Assembly (NCBI RefSeq): GCF_002924365.1
Contig: NZ_PQWB01000048.1
Span: forward strand, 1 to 59,708
DNA length: 59,708 nt
Reading direction: 5' to 3'
Origin: Chromobacterium alticapitis
Lineage (GTDB): Bacteria; Pseudomonadota; Gammaproteobacteria; Burkholderiales; Chromobacteriaceae
This document shows positions 37,832-47,737 of the stretch, piece after piece (within the stretch, counting starts at the first letter, position 1; every line of letters begins with the position of its first letter). The translations under genes were made by a program, and so were the position numbers. The notes under the pieces were generated by a model. It had not been told where the DNA came from, did not search any database, and worked only from the letters and a program-made list of their open reading frames with translations.

Positions 37832-38932
37832 ATGAAGAAGAAACTGGTTCACAAAGTCCTGTACTCGTTGCTGATGCTGCTGCCGGCGAGCGGGGCCTTG
37901 GCCGACGACAAGATGCTGAATGTCTACAACTGGTCGGACTACATCGCGAAATCCACCATCCCCGGCTTTGAAAAGCAGGCTGGCATCAAGGTGAGGTATG
38001 ACGTCTACGACAGCGATGATACTCTGCAAGCCAAGATGCTGACCGGCCGAGCCGGCTACGACATCGTGGTGCCCACCTCCAACTTCATGGCCAAGCAGAT
38101 CGAAGCCGGCATCTACCAGAAGCTGGACAAGTCCAAAATCCCCAATCTGGCCAACTTGGACAAGGCGCTGATGGCCAAGATCGTGGATGCCGACCCCGGC
38201 AACGCCCATGGCGTGCCCTGGGCCTACGGCACCGATGGCCTGGGTTACAACTTCACCAAGGTCAAGGCGATTCTCGGCAATAACGTGCCGCTGGACAGCT
38301 GGGACATCCTGTTCGATCCGAAATACGTGTCCAAGCTGAAGGATTGCGGCGTGTCGGTGCTGGATCAGGCCAACGACGTGTTCGCGGTGACGCTGCACCA
38401 CCTGGGCAAGGACCCGAACAGCAAGAACCCGGCCGACTACCAGGCCGCGTTCGAGGCCTTGAAGAAAATCCGTCCCTATATCACCCAGTTCAATTCGTCT
38501 GGCTACATCAACGACCTGGCCAACGGCGACATCTGTTTGGCTTTGGGCTGGTCCGGCGACGTCAACATTGCCAAGCACCGCGCGGCCGAGGCCAAGCGCG
38601 CCTACCAGCTGGGCTATGTCATCCCCAAATCCGGCGCGCCTATCTGGTTCGACGTGATGGTGATCCCGAAGGACGCGCCGCATCCGGAGGCTGCGTTGAA
38701 GTGGATCAACTATATCGAATCGCCCGAGGTCAACGCGGCGATCACCGACGAGGTGTTCTATCCGACGGCCAACGCGGCGGCGCGCAAGTTCGTCAAGCCT
38801 GAAATCGCCAGCGATCCGACCATCTACCCGCCGGAATCGGTGATGAAGACGCTGTTCCTGCTGAAGCCGCTGCCGCCGGACATCATGCGTCTGCAAAACC
38901 GGTTGTGGACGCAGTTGAAGACCGGCCGCTAA
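37832..38932 (+). CDS. potF: polyamine ABC transporter substrate-binding protein (PotF/SpuD type)
   Basis: A 366-residue periplasmic binding protein with a signal peptide (KKK start, 'LLMLLPASGALADD' cleavage near residue 24). The mature protein begins 'KMLNVYNWSDYIAKSTIPGF', the hallmark of putrescine and spermidine receptors; 'YDIVVPTSNFMAKQI' and 'GVPWAYGTDGLGYN' are also typical. The choice among putrescine, spermidine and agmatine cannot be made by eye. The ATG at 37832 has AGGA upstream. It heads an operon with two permeases and a porin-like gene, with a stem-loop after its stop. Confidence 0.92.
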   Translation: MKKKLVHKVLYSLLMLLPASGALADDKMLNVYNWSDYIAKSTIPGFEKQAGIKVRYDVYDSDDTLQAKMLTGRAGYDIVVPTSNFMAKQIEAGIYQKLDKSKIPNLANLDKALMAKIVDADPGNAHGVPWAYGTDGLGYNFTKVKAILGNNVPLDSWDILFDPKYVSKLKDCGVSVLDQANDVFAVTLHHLGKDPNSKNPADYQAAFEALKKIRPYITQFNSSGYINDLANGDICLALGWSGDVNIAKHRAAEAKRAYQLGYVIPKSGAPIWFDVMVIPKDAPHPEAALKWINYIESPEVNAAITDEVFYPTANAAARKFVKPEIASDPTIYPPESVMKTLFLLKPLPPDIMRLQNRLWTQLKTGR

Positions 38933-38944
38933 GCCAGTCCGCCG

Positions 38945-38963
38945 CCGGGCGCCAGCCGCCCGG
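38945..38963 (+). other. stem-loop after potF
   Basis: CCGGGCG (38945-38951) pairs with CGCCCGG (38957-38963), followed by a weak CTTTC. Stem-loops here commonly keep binding-protein message more abundant than permease message; it may be a partial terminator. Confidence 0.5.
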
Positions 38964-39094
38964 CTTTCATGCTCGCAAAACTATATAGTCCGCCGCCCGG
39001 CCTCGCCGGGACGGATGGACAGCCGTGGGACATTGTCCGCCCATGCCGGGCGGTCTGAAGGTGTCGGCGAAGCCGCTTCGCCGATGGGGATGCA

Positions 39095-40036
39095 ATGTTC
39101 GGACGCCTTGAGCGTCGTGGTGCCGCCATGAAACTACCGGATCTGAAACGCTGGACGCCATCGGGCAGGACAACGGCGATCGCCGTGCCTTTCCTGTTCT
39201 TGTTCGTATTCTTTCTGTTGCCCTTCCTGCTGGTCGTCGGCATCAGCTTTTCCCAGCAGCAATTGGGCATTCCGCCGTACACGCCGCTGACCAAGCTGGA
39301 AAACGACGTCTATTCCATCGCGCTCAATATTGGACACTACCAGTTCATGCTGAGCGACGATCTGTACTTCGCCACCTACCTCAGTTCGGTCAAGATGGCC
39401 TTCGTCTCCACCGTGCTGTGCCTGCTCATAGGCTACCCGATGGCCTATTACATCGCTCGAGCGGAGGGCTCGACGCGCAATACGCTGATGATGATGGTGA
39501 TGCTGCCGTTCTGGACCTCCTACCTGATCCGGGTCTATGCCTGGATAGGCATCCTGAAGAACGACGGTTTCCTGAACCAGTTCTTGCTATGGCTGGGCGT
39601 GATCGATACGCCGCTGCATCTGTATCACACCAATTGGGCTGTCTACATCGGCATGGTGTTCTCCTACCTGCCGTTCATGATCATGCCCTTGTACGCCCAC
39701 CTGGTGAAAATGGACCTGACCTTGCTGGAGGCCGCCTACGACCTGGGCGCCAAGCCATGGCGCGCGTTCTGGCAGGTGACGCTGCCCTTGTCCAAGAACG
39801 GCATCATCGCCGGGAGCCTGCTGGTGTTCATCCCGGCGGTGGGCGAATACGTGATTCCGGAACTCTTGGGCGGCTCGGACACGCTGATGATAGGCCGTGT
39901 GATGTGGGACGAGTTCTTCAACAATATGGACTGGCCGATGGCCGCCACCGTGACCTGCTGCATGGTGCTGTTGTTGTTGGTGCCGATGGCGCTGTTCCAG
40001 CACTACCAAGTCAAGAGCATGGAGGAAGCGCGATGA
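39095..40036 (+). CDS. potH: polyamine ABC transporter permease PotH
   Basis: A 313-residue inner-membrane permease with six hydrophobic helices and the EAA loop 'LEAAYDLGAKPWRAFWQVTL' that docks on the ATPase. It resembles PotH of the putrescine system PotFGHI. I take the ATG at 39095 because GGGGA precedes it; the internal ATG at 39128 gives a more standard N-terminus but has no ribosome-binding site. Its stop overlaps the potI start by 4 bp. Confidence 0.9.
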   Translation: MFGRLERRGAAMKLPDLKRWTPSGRTTAIAVPFLFLFVFFLLPFLLVVGISFSQQQLGIPPYTPLTKLENDVYSIALNIGHYQFMLSDDLYFATYLSSVKMAFVSTVLCLLIGYPMAYYIARAEGSTRNTLMMMVMLPFWTSYLIRVYAWIGILKNDGFLNQFLLWLGVIDTPLHLYHTNWAVYIGMVFSYLPFMIMPLYAHLVKMDLTLLEAAYDLGAKPWRAFWQVTLPLSKNGIIAGSLLVFIPAVGEYVIPELLGGSDTLMIGRVMWDEFFNNMDWPMAATVTCCMVLLLLVPMALFQHYQVKSMEEAR

Positions 40037-40872
40037 TCAAGCCGAGCAAACCCTTGTCTTTCCTGGTGCTGGGACTGGGCTACGCCTTTTTGTACCTGCC
40101 CATCCTGCTGCTGGTGATCTATTCGTTCAACGAGTCCAAGCTGGTCACGGTATGGTCCGGCTTCTCCACCAAATGGTACGGCGCGTTGCTGGAAGACGAC
40201 GAGCTGATCACTGCGGCCTGGCTCAGCCTGAAGATTGCGCTGATGACGGCGACGGCATCGGTGGTGATGGGCACCTGGGCCGGCTTCGTGCTGGGGCGTT
40301 TCGGCCGCTTCCGCCTGTTCACGCTGTTCACCGGCATGATCAACGCGCCGCTGGTGATTCCCGAGGTGATCCAGGGCATTTCGCTGCTGCTCTTGTTCGT
40401 GGCGATGGAGCAGAGCCTGGGCTGGCCGGAGGGCAGAGGGGTCTTCACCATCTGGATAGGCCACGTGATGCTGTGCGTGTCCTACGTCACCATCGTGGTG
40501 CAGTCGCGGGTGAGAGAGCTGAACCTTTCGCTGGAGGAGGCGGCGATGGACTTGGGCGCGCGGCCGCTCAAGGTGTTCTTCGTCATCACGCTGCCGCTGA
40601 TTTCGCAAGCGCTGGTGTCCGGCTGGCTGCTGTCGTTCACGCTGTCGCTGGACGACCTGGTGCTGACGGCCTTCCTGTCCGGCCCCGGCTCCACCACGCT
40701 GCCCATGGTGGTGTTCTCGCGGGTGCGCCTGGGCCTGAACCCCGAGATGAACGCCTTGGCCACCTTGTTCATCGTGGTGGTGTCGGTAGGCGTGGTGGCC
40801 GCCAATGTCTATATGAGCGCTTTGAACCGCAAGCGCGAAAAGGAGATGCGCCTGGCATTCGCCAGTGCTTGA
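40033..40872 (+). CDS. potI: polyamine ABC transporter permease PotI
   Basis: The second permease, 279 residues, with the EAA loop 'EEAAMDLGARPLKVFFVITL' and the usual 'FSLSLDDLVLTAF'-like segment (here FTLSLDDLVLTAF). ATGA overlap with potH and GGAGGAAG before the start indicate translational coupling. No ATP-binding subunit gene (potG) follows or precedes; the next gene is an outer-membrane protein. Confidence 0.92.
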   Translation: MIKPSKPLSFLVLGLGYAFLYLPILLLVIYSFNESKLVTVWSGFSTKWYGALLEDDELITAAWLSLKIALMTATASVVMGTWAGFVLGRFGRFRLFTLFTGMINAPLVIPEVIQGISLLLLFVAMEQSLGWPEGRGVFTIWIGHVMLCVSYVTIVVQSRVRELNLSLEEAAMDLGARPLKVFFVITLPLISQALVSGWLLSFTLSLDDLVLTAFLSGPGSTTLPMVVFSRVRLGLNPEMNALATLFIVVVSVGVVAANVYMSALNRKREKEMRLAFASA

Positions 40873-40917
40873 AACGGTTGCGGTGGAAACAACAACAGCA
40901 ATGCGGCACAAGGAGAA

Positions 40918-42432
40918 ATGACGATGAAGCGGATATTGATCAGCGCCCTGATCGCGGCGCTGCCCGGTGTGGCCATGGCGGATGCCAAGACCGAAGAAAT
41001 CGCCCGGCTGAAGGCGCAGATGCTGAAGCTGCAGCAGCAGATGGCGGACCTGCAGAAGGCGGTGGAGGCGGCTTCGGCCGTCAGGTCTGCGCCGGAGGCA
41101 TCTGCGGCGGATGACGACGCCAAGGCGGAGTTGAAGGAACGCGTGGCCAATATGGAGCTGAAGGTGGACAAGCTTAACACGGCAGCCACCGATGGACCGC
41201 TGGCGGGGCTTAGCGTGACGGGCTACCTGGACCCCACCTATATCTATAACCGCAACAACAACAGCGCGGGCTTTCAGTTCCTGAACCACCAGAACGTCTA
41301 CGCCTACAGCAACAGCACATTCGGCGACGTCTATCTGGACATCAAGAAGACCTTCGGCGTTGGTCCCACTGCGCCAAGCACGGAAATCAGCATCATGCCC
41401 AACCGCGGCAGCGGCAATACGCTGCTGGATGGCGGCAGCGGCAACAACATCATCAACACCGCGGTGATCAACTTCCCGTTGACCGACACCTGGACCTTCA
41501 ACGCCGGCTTGATGAACAGCTTCGGCGGCTACGAAGTTCAACAGTCCAACCAGATGCTGACGCTGACCCATGGTTTGCTGTACGACTTCAGCGACCCGGG
41601 CAGCTATATCGGCGCGGGCTTCAACTGGAGCCACGACGTATGGGCGTGGAAGTTCCTGCTGGCCAACGAGCAGTACCGCACCCATGCCAACCTGGCCAAT
41701 ACCGGAGCCAACGCGGCCAACGGCAACCCGCAGGTAAAGAGCAACAATACGCCAACTTTTACCGCGCGGGTCGATTACACCTGGAGCAGCGCGCTGGATC
41801 TTGGGTGGTCATTTAATGCCGGCAGGCAAACCTTGCTGACAAGTTCTTCACAGAACCCACAAGTCCCGCCCGCCAATGGCTGCCAAGCTGGCAATGTCGG
41901 TTACGGCTATCAATGCACATCGGCCAATCCGTACTCGAATTACTTCTTCACCGAGGCCGACGCCAGCTACACCCTGGGCGATATCCAGTACAACGCCGAG
42001 CTGGATTACGGCCAGCAATCGAAGGCGGGCTGGAATGGCGGCAATGCGCAGTGGTATGGCGTGTCCCTGCTGGGCCATCGCAAATGGATGACGGACAGCC
42101 TCGGCAAGATGGGCGCAACCTTGCGTTATGACTACCTGAACGACAGCAAGAACGGAGGCGGTGGGGGGGGCGTAGCCTTGGGCGCTAGCGGAAATGACAG
42201 CACCAACGGTTTCGGCATCGACCCGGCCTGTCTTGCCAGCGGCGCCACGAATTGCAAGGGCGCCAATCGCATGGCGCTGACGGCGGACCTGTTGTTCTTC
42301 CCGACGGACCAGTTCACCTTGAAGTTTGAGTACCGACATGATTGGGCCAGTCAGAACGTTTTCCTGCGCAACGATGGCACCAACAAGAAGAGCAACGACA
42401 TGCTGGGCGCGCAGGCAGTGTATACCTTCTGA
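40918..42432 (+). CDS. DUF3138 outer-membrane porin-like protein
   Basis: A 504-residue exported protein: a short signal peptide (to VAMADA near residue 22), a heptad-rich coiled coil (about 25-90, 'IARLKAQMLKLQQQMADLQK'), then a beta-strand-rich region ending in Phe (AQAVYTF), the mark of an outer-membrane barrel. This fits DUF3138. The function is not established; the coiled coil plus barrel resembles trimeric carbohydrate porins. It follows potI by 45 bp with a good AAGGAGAA site, so it may be the outer-membrane entry route for the polyamine system. A run of eight G occurs near 42162. Confidence 0.8.
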   Translation: MTMKRILISALIAALPGVAMADAKTEEIARLKAQMLKLQQQMADLQKAVEAASAVRSAPEASAADDDAKAELKERVANMELKVDKLNTAATDGPLAGLSVTGYLDPTYIYNRNNNSAGFQFLNHQNVYAYSNSTFGDVYLDIKKTFGVGPTAPSTEISIMPNRGSGNTLLDGGSGNNIINTAVINFPLTDTWTFNAGLMNSFGGYEVQQSNQMLTLTHGLLYDFSDPGSYIGAGFNWSHDVWAWKFLLANEQYRTHANLANTGANAANGNPQVKSNNTPTFTARVDYTWSSALDLGWSFNAGRQTLLTSSSQNPQVPPANGCQAGNVGYGYQCTSANPYSNYFFTEADASYTLGDIQYNAELDYGQQSKAGWNGGNAQWYGVSLLGHRKWMTDSLGKMGATLRYDYLNDSKNGGGGGGVALGASGNDSTNGFGIDPACLASGATNCKGANRMALTADLLFFPTDQFTLKFEYRHDWASQNVFLRNDGTNKKSNDMLGAQAVYTF

Positions 42433-42451
42433 GCGTGGTAGTCGGCAAGCG

Positions 42452-42478
42452 GCGGCGGGCAGAGCCCGCCGCTTTTTT
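42452..42478 (+). terminator. Rho-independent terminator of the pot operon
   Basis: GCGGCGGGC (42452-42460) pairs with GCCCGCCGC (42464-42472) around AGA, followed by six T. It ends the potF-potH-potI-DUF3138 unit. Confidence 0.92.
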
Positions 42479-42531
42479 ATTCAGCCATCTTGCGGCAAAA
42501 TGCCCGCATCATTCCTCGCTGATTCTTGCCC

Positions 42532-43578
42532 ATGCTGTTAGACCTGTTGCGCTGGCCGCTGCCGCGCTATCGCCGTGACTCCGCCCAAGCACATCACGGG
42601 CCAGAGGGCTATCGCAATCTCTATCCGTTCAAACAGCCTGGCTTCACCGACCTGCTGCGCTGGAACTGGCAGCGCCGAAGGCTACGGGTAGAGCATCGCC
42701 TGCAGGATATCCGCCGCATGGTTCCGGACATCGCCGCGCTGGCGGCCAATCGAGAGCGACCGTCCTATACCTGGATCGGCCATGCCAGCGGCCTGATCCA
42801 ACTGGCCGGAATGAATTTGCTGCTGGACCCGGTGTGGTCGCCGCGGGCCTCGCCGCTGCAGTGGGCCGGGCCCAAGCGGCTGTTGCCGCCCGCCATGTCT
42901 TTGCATGAGCTGCCGCGCATCGATGTGGTGATGGTGACGCACAATCATTACGACCATCTGGATTTTCATACCCTGCGCCGGCTCGCGGCGCAGGAGGGCG
43001 GCTCGCCGCTGTTCGTCGCGCCGTTGGGCGTGGGGCGGACCTTGTTGCGCGCGGGCGCGCCGGCTGGCCGTATTGTCGAGCTGGATTGGTGGCAGCGCCA
43101 TCGATACGGCGAGATCGAGCTGACGTTGACGCCGGCGCAGCACTGGAGCAAGCGCTGGGCTTTGGGAGACCGCAATCGCGCGCTGTGGGGCGGCTTTGCG
43201 GCGAAAGGCGGCGGCGCGCAGCTTTGGTATCCGGGCGATACCGGGTATCATCCTGAACTTTTCGCGCGCATTGCCGAGCATTTGGGACAGGTCGACCTGG
43301 CCTTGCTGCCCATCGGCGCCTATCAGCCGCGCTGGTTCCTGGCGGCCCAGCACATAGATCCGGCCGAGGCGGTGGAGATTTTCCGCATTCTGCGGCCGCG
43401 GCGCGCATTGGCGGTGCACTGGGGCACCTTCGTGCTGACCGATGAGCCCTTGCATCAGCCGCCGCTGGACCTGGCGGAGGCCTTGCATAGGCAAGGCATG
43501 GATCCGGCGGCTTTCACGGTGCCGGCCATAGGCGAAACGTTCTGGCTGGATGCGGCCTCATCGCGGCAAACGCCGTGA
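42532..43578 (+). CDS. metallo-beta-lactamase-fold hydrolase, NAPE-PLD/UlaG-like
   Basis: A 348-residue protein with the metal motif THNHYDHLD (HxHxDH) and downstream ligands in 'LTPAQHWSKR', 'YPGDTGYHPE' and 'LAVHWGTFVL'. The layout is that of bacterial relatives of N-acyl phosphatidylethanolamine phospholipase D. The long N-terminal region ('YRNLYPFKQPGFTDLLRW') is typical of the group. The substrate is unknown. The start is the ATG at 42532; a TTG two codons earlier is also open. Confidence 0.85.
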   Translation: MLLDLLRWPLPRYRRDSAQAHHGPEGYRNLYPFKQPGFTDLLRWNWQRRRLRVEHRLQDIRRMVPDIAALAANRERPSYTWIGHASGLIQLAGMNLLLDPVWSPRASPLQWAGPKRLLPPAMSLHELPRIDVVMVTHNHYDHLDFHTLRRLAAQEGGSPLFVAPLGVGRTLLRAGAPAGRIVELDWWQRHRYGEIELTLTPAQHWSKRWALGDRNRALWGGFAAKGGGAQLWYPGDTGYHPELFARIAEHLGQVDLALLPIGAYQPRWFLAAQHIDPAEAVEIFRILRPRRALAVHWGTFVLTDEPLHQPPLDLAEALHRQGMDPAAFTVPAIGETFWLDAASSRQTP

Positions 43579-43590
43579 TGGATCAAATGA

Positions 43591-45441
<1,851 letters not shown>

Positions 45442-45453
45442 CTGCCGGATACT

Positions 45454-45473
45454 GCCCGGATGATTATCCGGGC
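45454..45473 (+). terminator. stem-loop after argS
   Basis: GCCCGGAT (45454-45461) pairs with ATCCGGGC (45466-45473) around GATT, 12 nt past the argS stop. It has no T-run, so it is a weak or Rho-assisted terminator. Confidence 0.5.
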
Positions 45474-45484
45474 GAAGGTCTCTG

Positions 45485-45590
45485 GAAGCTTGCCCTGCCC
45501 CGGGAGGGGCGGGGTATCGCATCCCGGACGATGATCTGAGCAAACGCTTCTGGAAACTTGGCCCGGCTCGAGAGGGTTTGGGCAAGCTTC
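45485..45590. repeat. 11-bp inverted repeat abutting the insertion sequence
   Basis: GAAGCTTGCCC (45485-45495) and GGGCAAGCTTC (45580-45590) are perfect inverted copies 84 bp apart. Between them the phrase CTGGAAGCTTGCCC is echoed as CTGGAAACTTGGCCC. The right arm ends one base before the IS. Confidence 0.6.
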
Positions 45591-45591
45591 A

Positions 45592-45611
45592 GCTTTGTTG
45601 CATAACCCCGC
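45592..45611 (+). repeat. left terminal inverted repeat of the IS
   Basis: GCTTTGTTGCATAACCCCGC, the perfect reverse complement of 46620-46639. Confidence 0.9.
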
Positions 45612-45658
45612 CCAAGAGTGAACATCCCCTTTCCCCAAACGGATTTAGCCCATCGCCG

Positions 45659-46596
45659 CTACCGCCACGGTCTGCCAAGGGCGGTAAAGCGGTTCAATAG
45701 CGCCGCGCGCACTTGTAGTTCCGCCACCTGTCGGTCAAAGGTGCGCGCCATCACTCGGCTACCCAACCGCTTGAAACAGTGCATTTTCGTTTCCACCAGA
45801 CTGCGGCGGTGATAGCCGCTCCAGCGTTTCCAGATTCGACGCCCCAAACGCTTGCATGCCGCAATGGCTGCATTGCGCACCTCGCTGCCGGCAATTTTCG
45901 ACTTCCACGGCTTGGCGTTCTTGCGCGGCGGAATCACGGGCATGACTCCCCGTTCAAGTAGCACTGCGTAACAGCCCTGGGTGTCATAAGCGCCATCCAG
46001 CGTCGCCGTAGCGATTGGCTCATCCGCTGGCAACGGCATCAACAGCTCCGGCAGTATCGGCGCGTCTCCCGCACCATTGCCAGTCACCTCGATGGCCCAG
46101 GTTTCCAGCGTTTCGGCATCGATGCCAAGGTGTACCTTGCGCCACTGCCGACGATATTCGGCGCCATGTTTTTTGCGTTTCCACTCGCCTTCGCCAAGAA
46201 ACTGGATGCCTGTACTGTCAACCAGCAGATGCAGCGGGCCGTTGTTGCGGCGATAGCCAATCTTGACCTGCAAAGTGAGCTGGCGACGGCATACGGTGGA
46301 GTGGTCCGGCGCCGGCCAGTCGAATCCCGCTAATTGTAGCAGGCTTTGCGCCATGCTCAGACTCTGGCGCAATGGCAGATTGAACAAGCATTTAATGCTC
46401 AGACAAACTGGATGGCCGCGTCGGTGTATTTGGCTGGTCGGCCGTTATTGCCGGTAGGTTCCGCCAGCCACTTCATGTCTTTGTCGAGCCAGACCAGGAG
46501 CGATCCGCGTGCGGTCAGAGCCGCGTCGTAGTCATGCCAGTTGGTGGTCGTGTAGCGTTGCTTGGGCTTCTTGTTCTGGGGTGCTACGGTGTTCAT
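45659..46596 (-). pseudogene. frameshifted IS5-family transposase
   Basis: The N-terminal frame runs from an ATG at 46596 to a TGA at 46399 (65 codons ending AIQFV). The rest of the transposase continues in the other frame to 45659. At the junction (TTT GTC TGA) one extra T in the T-run would restore QFCLSIKCLFNLPLRQ, so a one-base deletion is likely. The downstream part keeps the DDE set: Asp in LLVDSTGIQF, Asp in ATLDGAYDTQ, and Glu in RRSLVETKMHCFKRLG. Programmed frameshifting occurs in some IS5 relatives, but the site is not a standard slippery heptamer. Confidence 0.85.
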
Positions 46597-46619
46597 CGCC
46601 TTAGCATACCGCAGCTGGT

Positions 46620-46639
46620 GCGGGGTTATGCAACAAAGC
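46620..46639 (-). repeat. right terminal inverted repeat of the IS
   Basis: Perfect inverted copy of 45592-45611, lying 23 bp upstream of the transposase ATG. Confidence 0.9.
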
Positions 46640-46660
46640 CGATCTGAACTGGAACGGAAT

Positions 46661-46696
46661 GAAAAAAGCTGCCAAACCCTTTAGTTTGGCGGCTTT
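46661..46696 (-). terminator. Rho-independent terminator of prmB
   Basis: AAAGCTGCCAAAC (46665-46677) pairs, with one G-T wobble, with GTTTGGCGGCTTT (46684-46696); on the minus strand the stem runs into six T. It lies 10 nt past the prmB stop. Confidence 0.85.
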
Positions 46697-46705
46697 GCGG
46701 TCTGA

Positions 46706-47608
46706 TTAGATCGCGGCGTTGACTATATCTTCACGCGTCAGCAGGAAGACGAAGCCATCGCCGCTTTGCGTTTCCATCCACATGAAGGGCAGGGCGGGGA
46801 AGCATTCTTCCAGCATGTCGCGGTTGTGGCCGATTTCCACCATCAGCACGCCACGTTCGTTCAGGAAGTCCGGCGCGCGGCGCAGGATTTCGCGGGTGGC
46901 GTCCAGGCCGTCTTCGCCGGAACCGAGCGCGATTTCCGGCTCGTGCAGGTATTCCTGCGGCAGTTCGTCCACCGATTCAGCATCGACATAGGGCGGGTTG
47001 GAGATGATCAGGTCGTACTTCTCTTCAATGCCCTCGAACATGTCGGTGTGGATCAGGTTGATTCGATCCTCTAGGCCGTAGTGCTCGATATTGACTGCCG
47101 CCACTTCCAGCGCATCCAGCGAGATGTCGATAGCGTCGACCTCGGCGTCCGGGTAGTGGAGGGCAAGCTGGATGGCCAGGCAGCCGGAGCCGGTGCACAG
47201 GTCCAGCGCGCGATGCACCAGCTCCGGGTGTTCGATCCACGGCGCCAACGGTTCGCCCAGCAGTTCGTAGATGAAGGAGCGCGGCACCAGCACGCGCTCG
47301 TCGACATAGAAGTTGAACTCGCCCTGCCAGGCTTCGTTGGTCAGGTAGGCGACCGGCACCTTGTCTTCCGCGCGGCGGCGGATCAGCTCCACCACGTTTT
47401 CCAGTTCTTCCGGCAGCAGCTTGGCGTCCAGATACGGGTCCAGCTTGTCTATGGGCAATTGCAGTGCGGACAGGATCAGGTAGGCGGCCTCGTCGTGGGC
47501 GTTGCTGGTGCCGTGGCCATAGGTCAGCTCGGCCTCGTTGAAGCGGGAGACGGCGAAGCGCAGCAGGTCCCGTACGGTGGAGAAGTGGCTGGCGGCCAGT
47601 TGGTACAT
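46706..47608 (-). CDS. prmB: 50S ribosomal protein L3 N5-glutamine methyltransferase PrmB
   Basis: PrmB methylates a glutamine of ribosomal protein L3. The 300-residue protein has the HemK/PrmC-family SAM fold ('ALDLCTGSGCLAIQLAL') and the NPPY glutamine-binding motif in IISNPPYVDAESV. The N-terminus 'MYQLAASHFSTVRDLLRF' and the 'GTSNAHDEAAYLIL' segment point to PrmB rather than PrmC. The ATG at 47608 follows AAAGGA; a 13-codon extension has no such site. Confidence 0.9.
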   Translation of the reverse strand: MYQLAASHFSTVRDLLRFAVSRFNEAELTYGHGTSNAHDEAAYLILSALQLPIDKLDPYLDAKLLPEELENVVELIRRRAEDKVPVAYLTNEAWQGEFNFYVDERVLVPRSFIYELLGEPLAPWIEHPELVHRALDLCTGSGCLAIQLALHYPDAEVDAIDISLDALEVAAVNIEHYGLEDRINLIHTDMFEGIEEKYDLIISNPPYVDAESVDELPQEYLHEPEIALGSGEDGLDATREILRRAPDFLNERGVLMVEIGHNRDMLEECFPALPFMWMETQSGDGFVFLLTREDIVNAAI

Positions 47609-47737
47609 GGTATTCCTTTCAATGCAACGGGGACATGGTTGGCCCATGTCCCCTGATCACTTAATTCGGCCGGCGTGGGATGGCTTGAGTCAACCATGTT
47701 TTGCCGGTGGAGGCCGCCTGAAGCAGCCTTATCATGA

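Larger units (their letters stand above)
45592..46639 (-). mobile_element. IS5-family insertion sequence (1048 bp)
   Basis: Bounded by 20-bp perfect terminal inverted repeats and filled by one transposase gene on the minus strand. The transposase motifs place it in the IS5 family. No target-site duplication is seen (left flank TTCA, right flank CGAT), so one flank may have rearranged after insertion. The transposase frame is broken, so the copy is probably immobile unless helped in trans. Confidence 0.88.

Noticed and set aside
40003-41685. 560-codon antisense frame across potI and the porin gene
   Set aside because: Shadow of real plus-strand genes that carry clear motifs; its own translation is low-complexity.
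45588-46643. Target-site duplication of the IS
   Set aside because: Flanks TTCA and CGAT do not match at any length from 2 to 9 bp.
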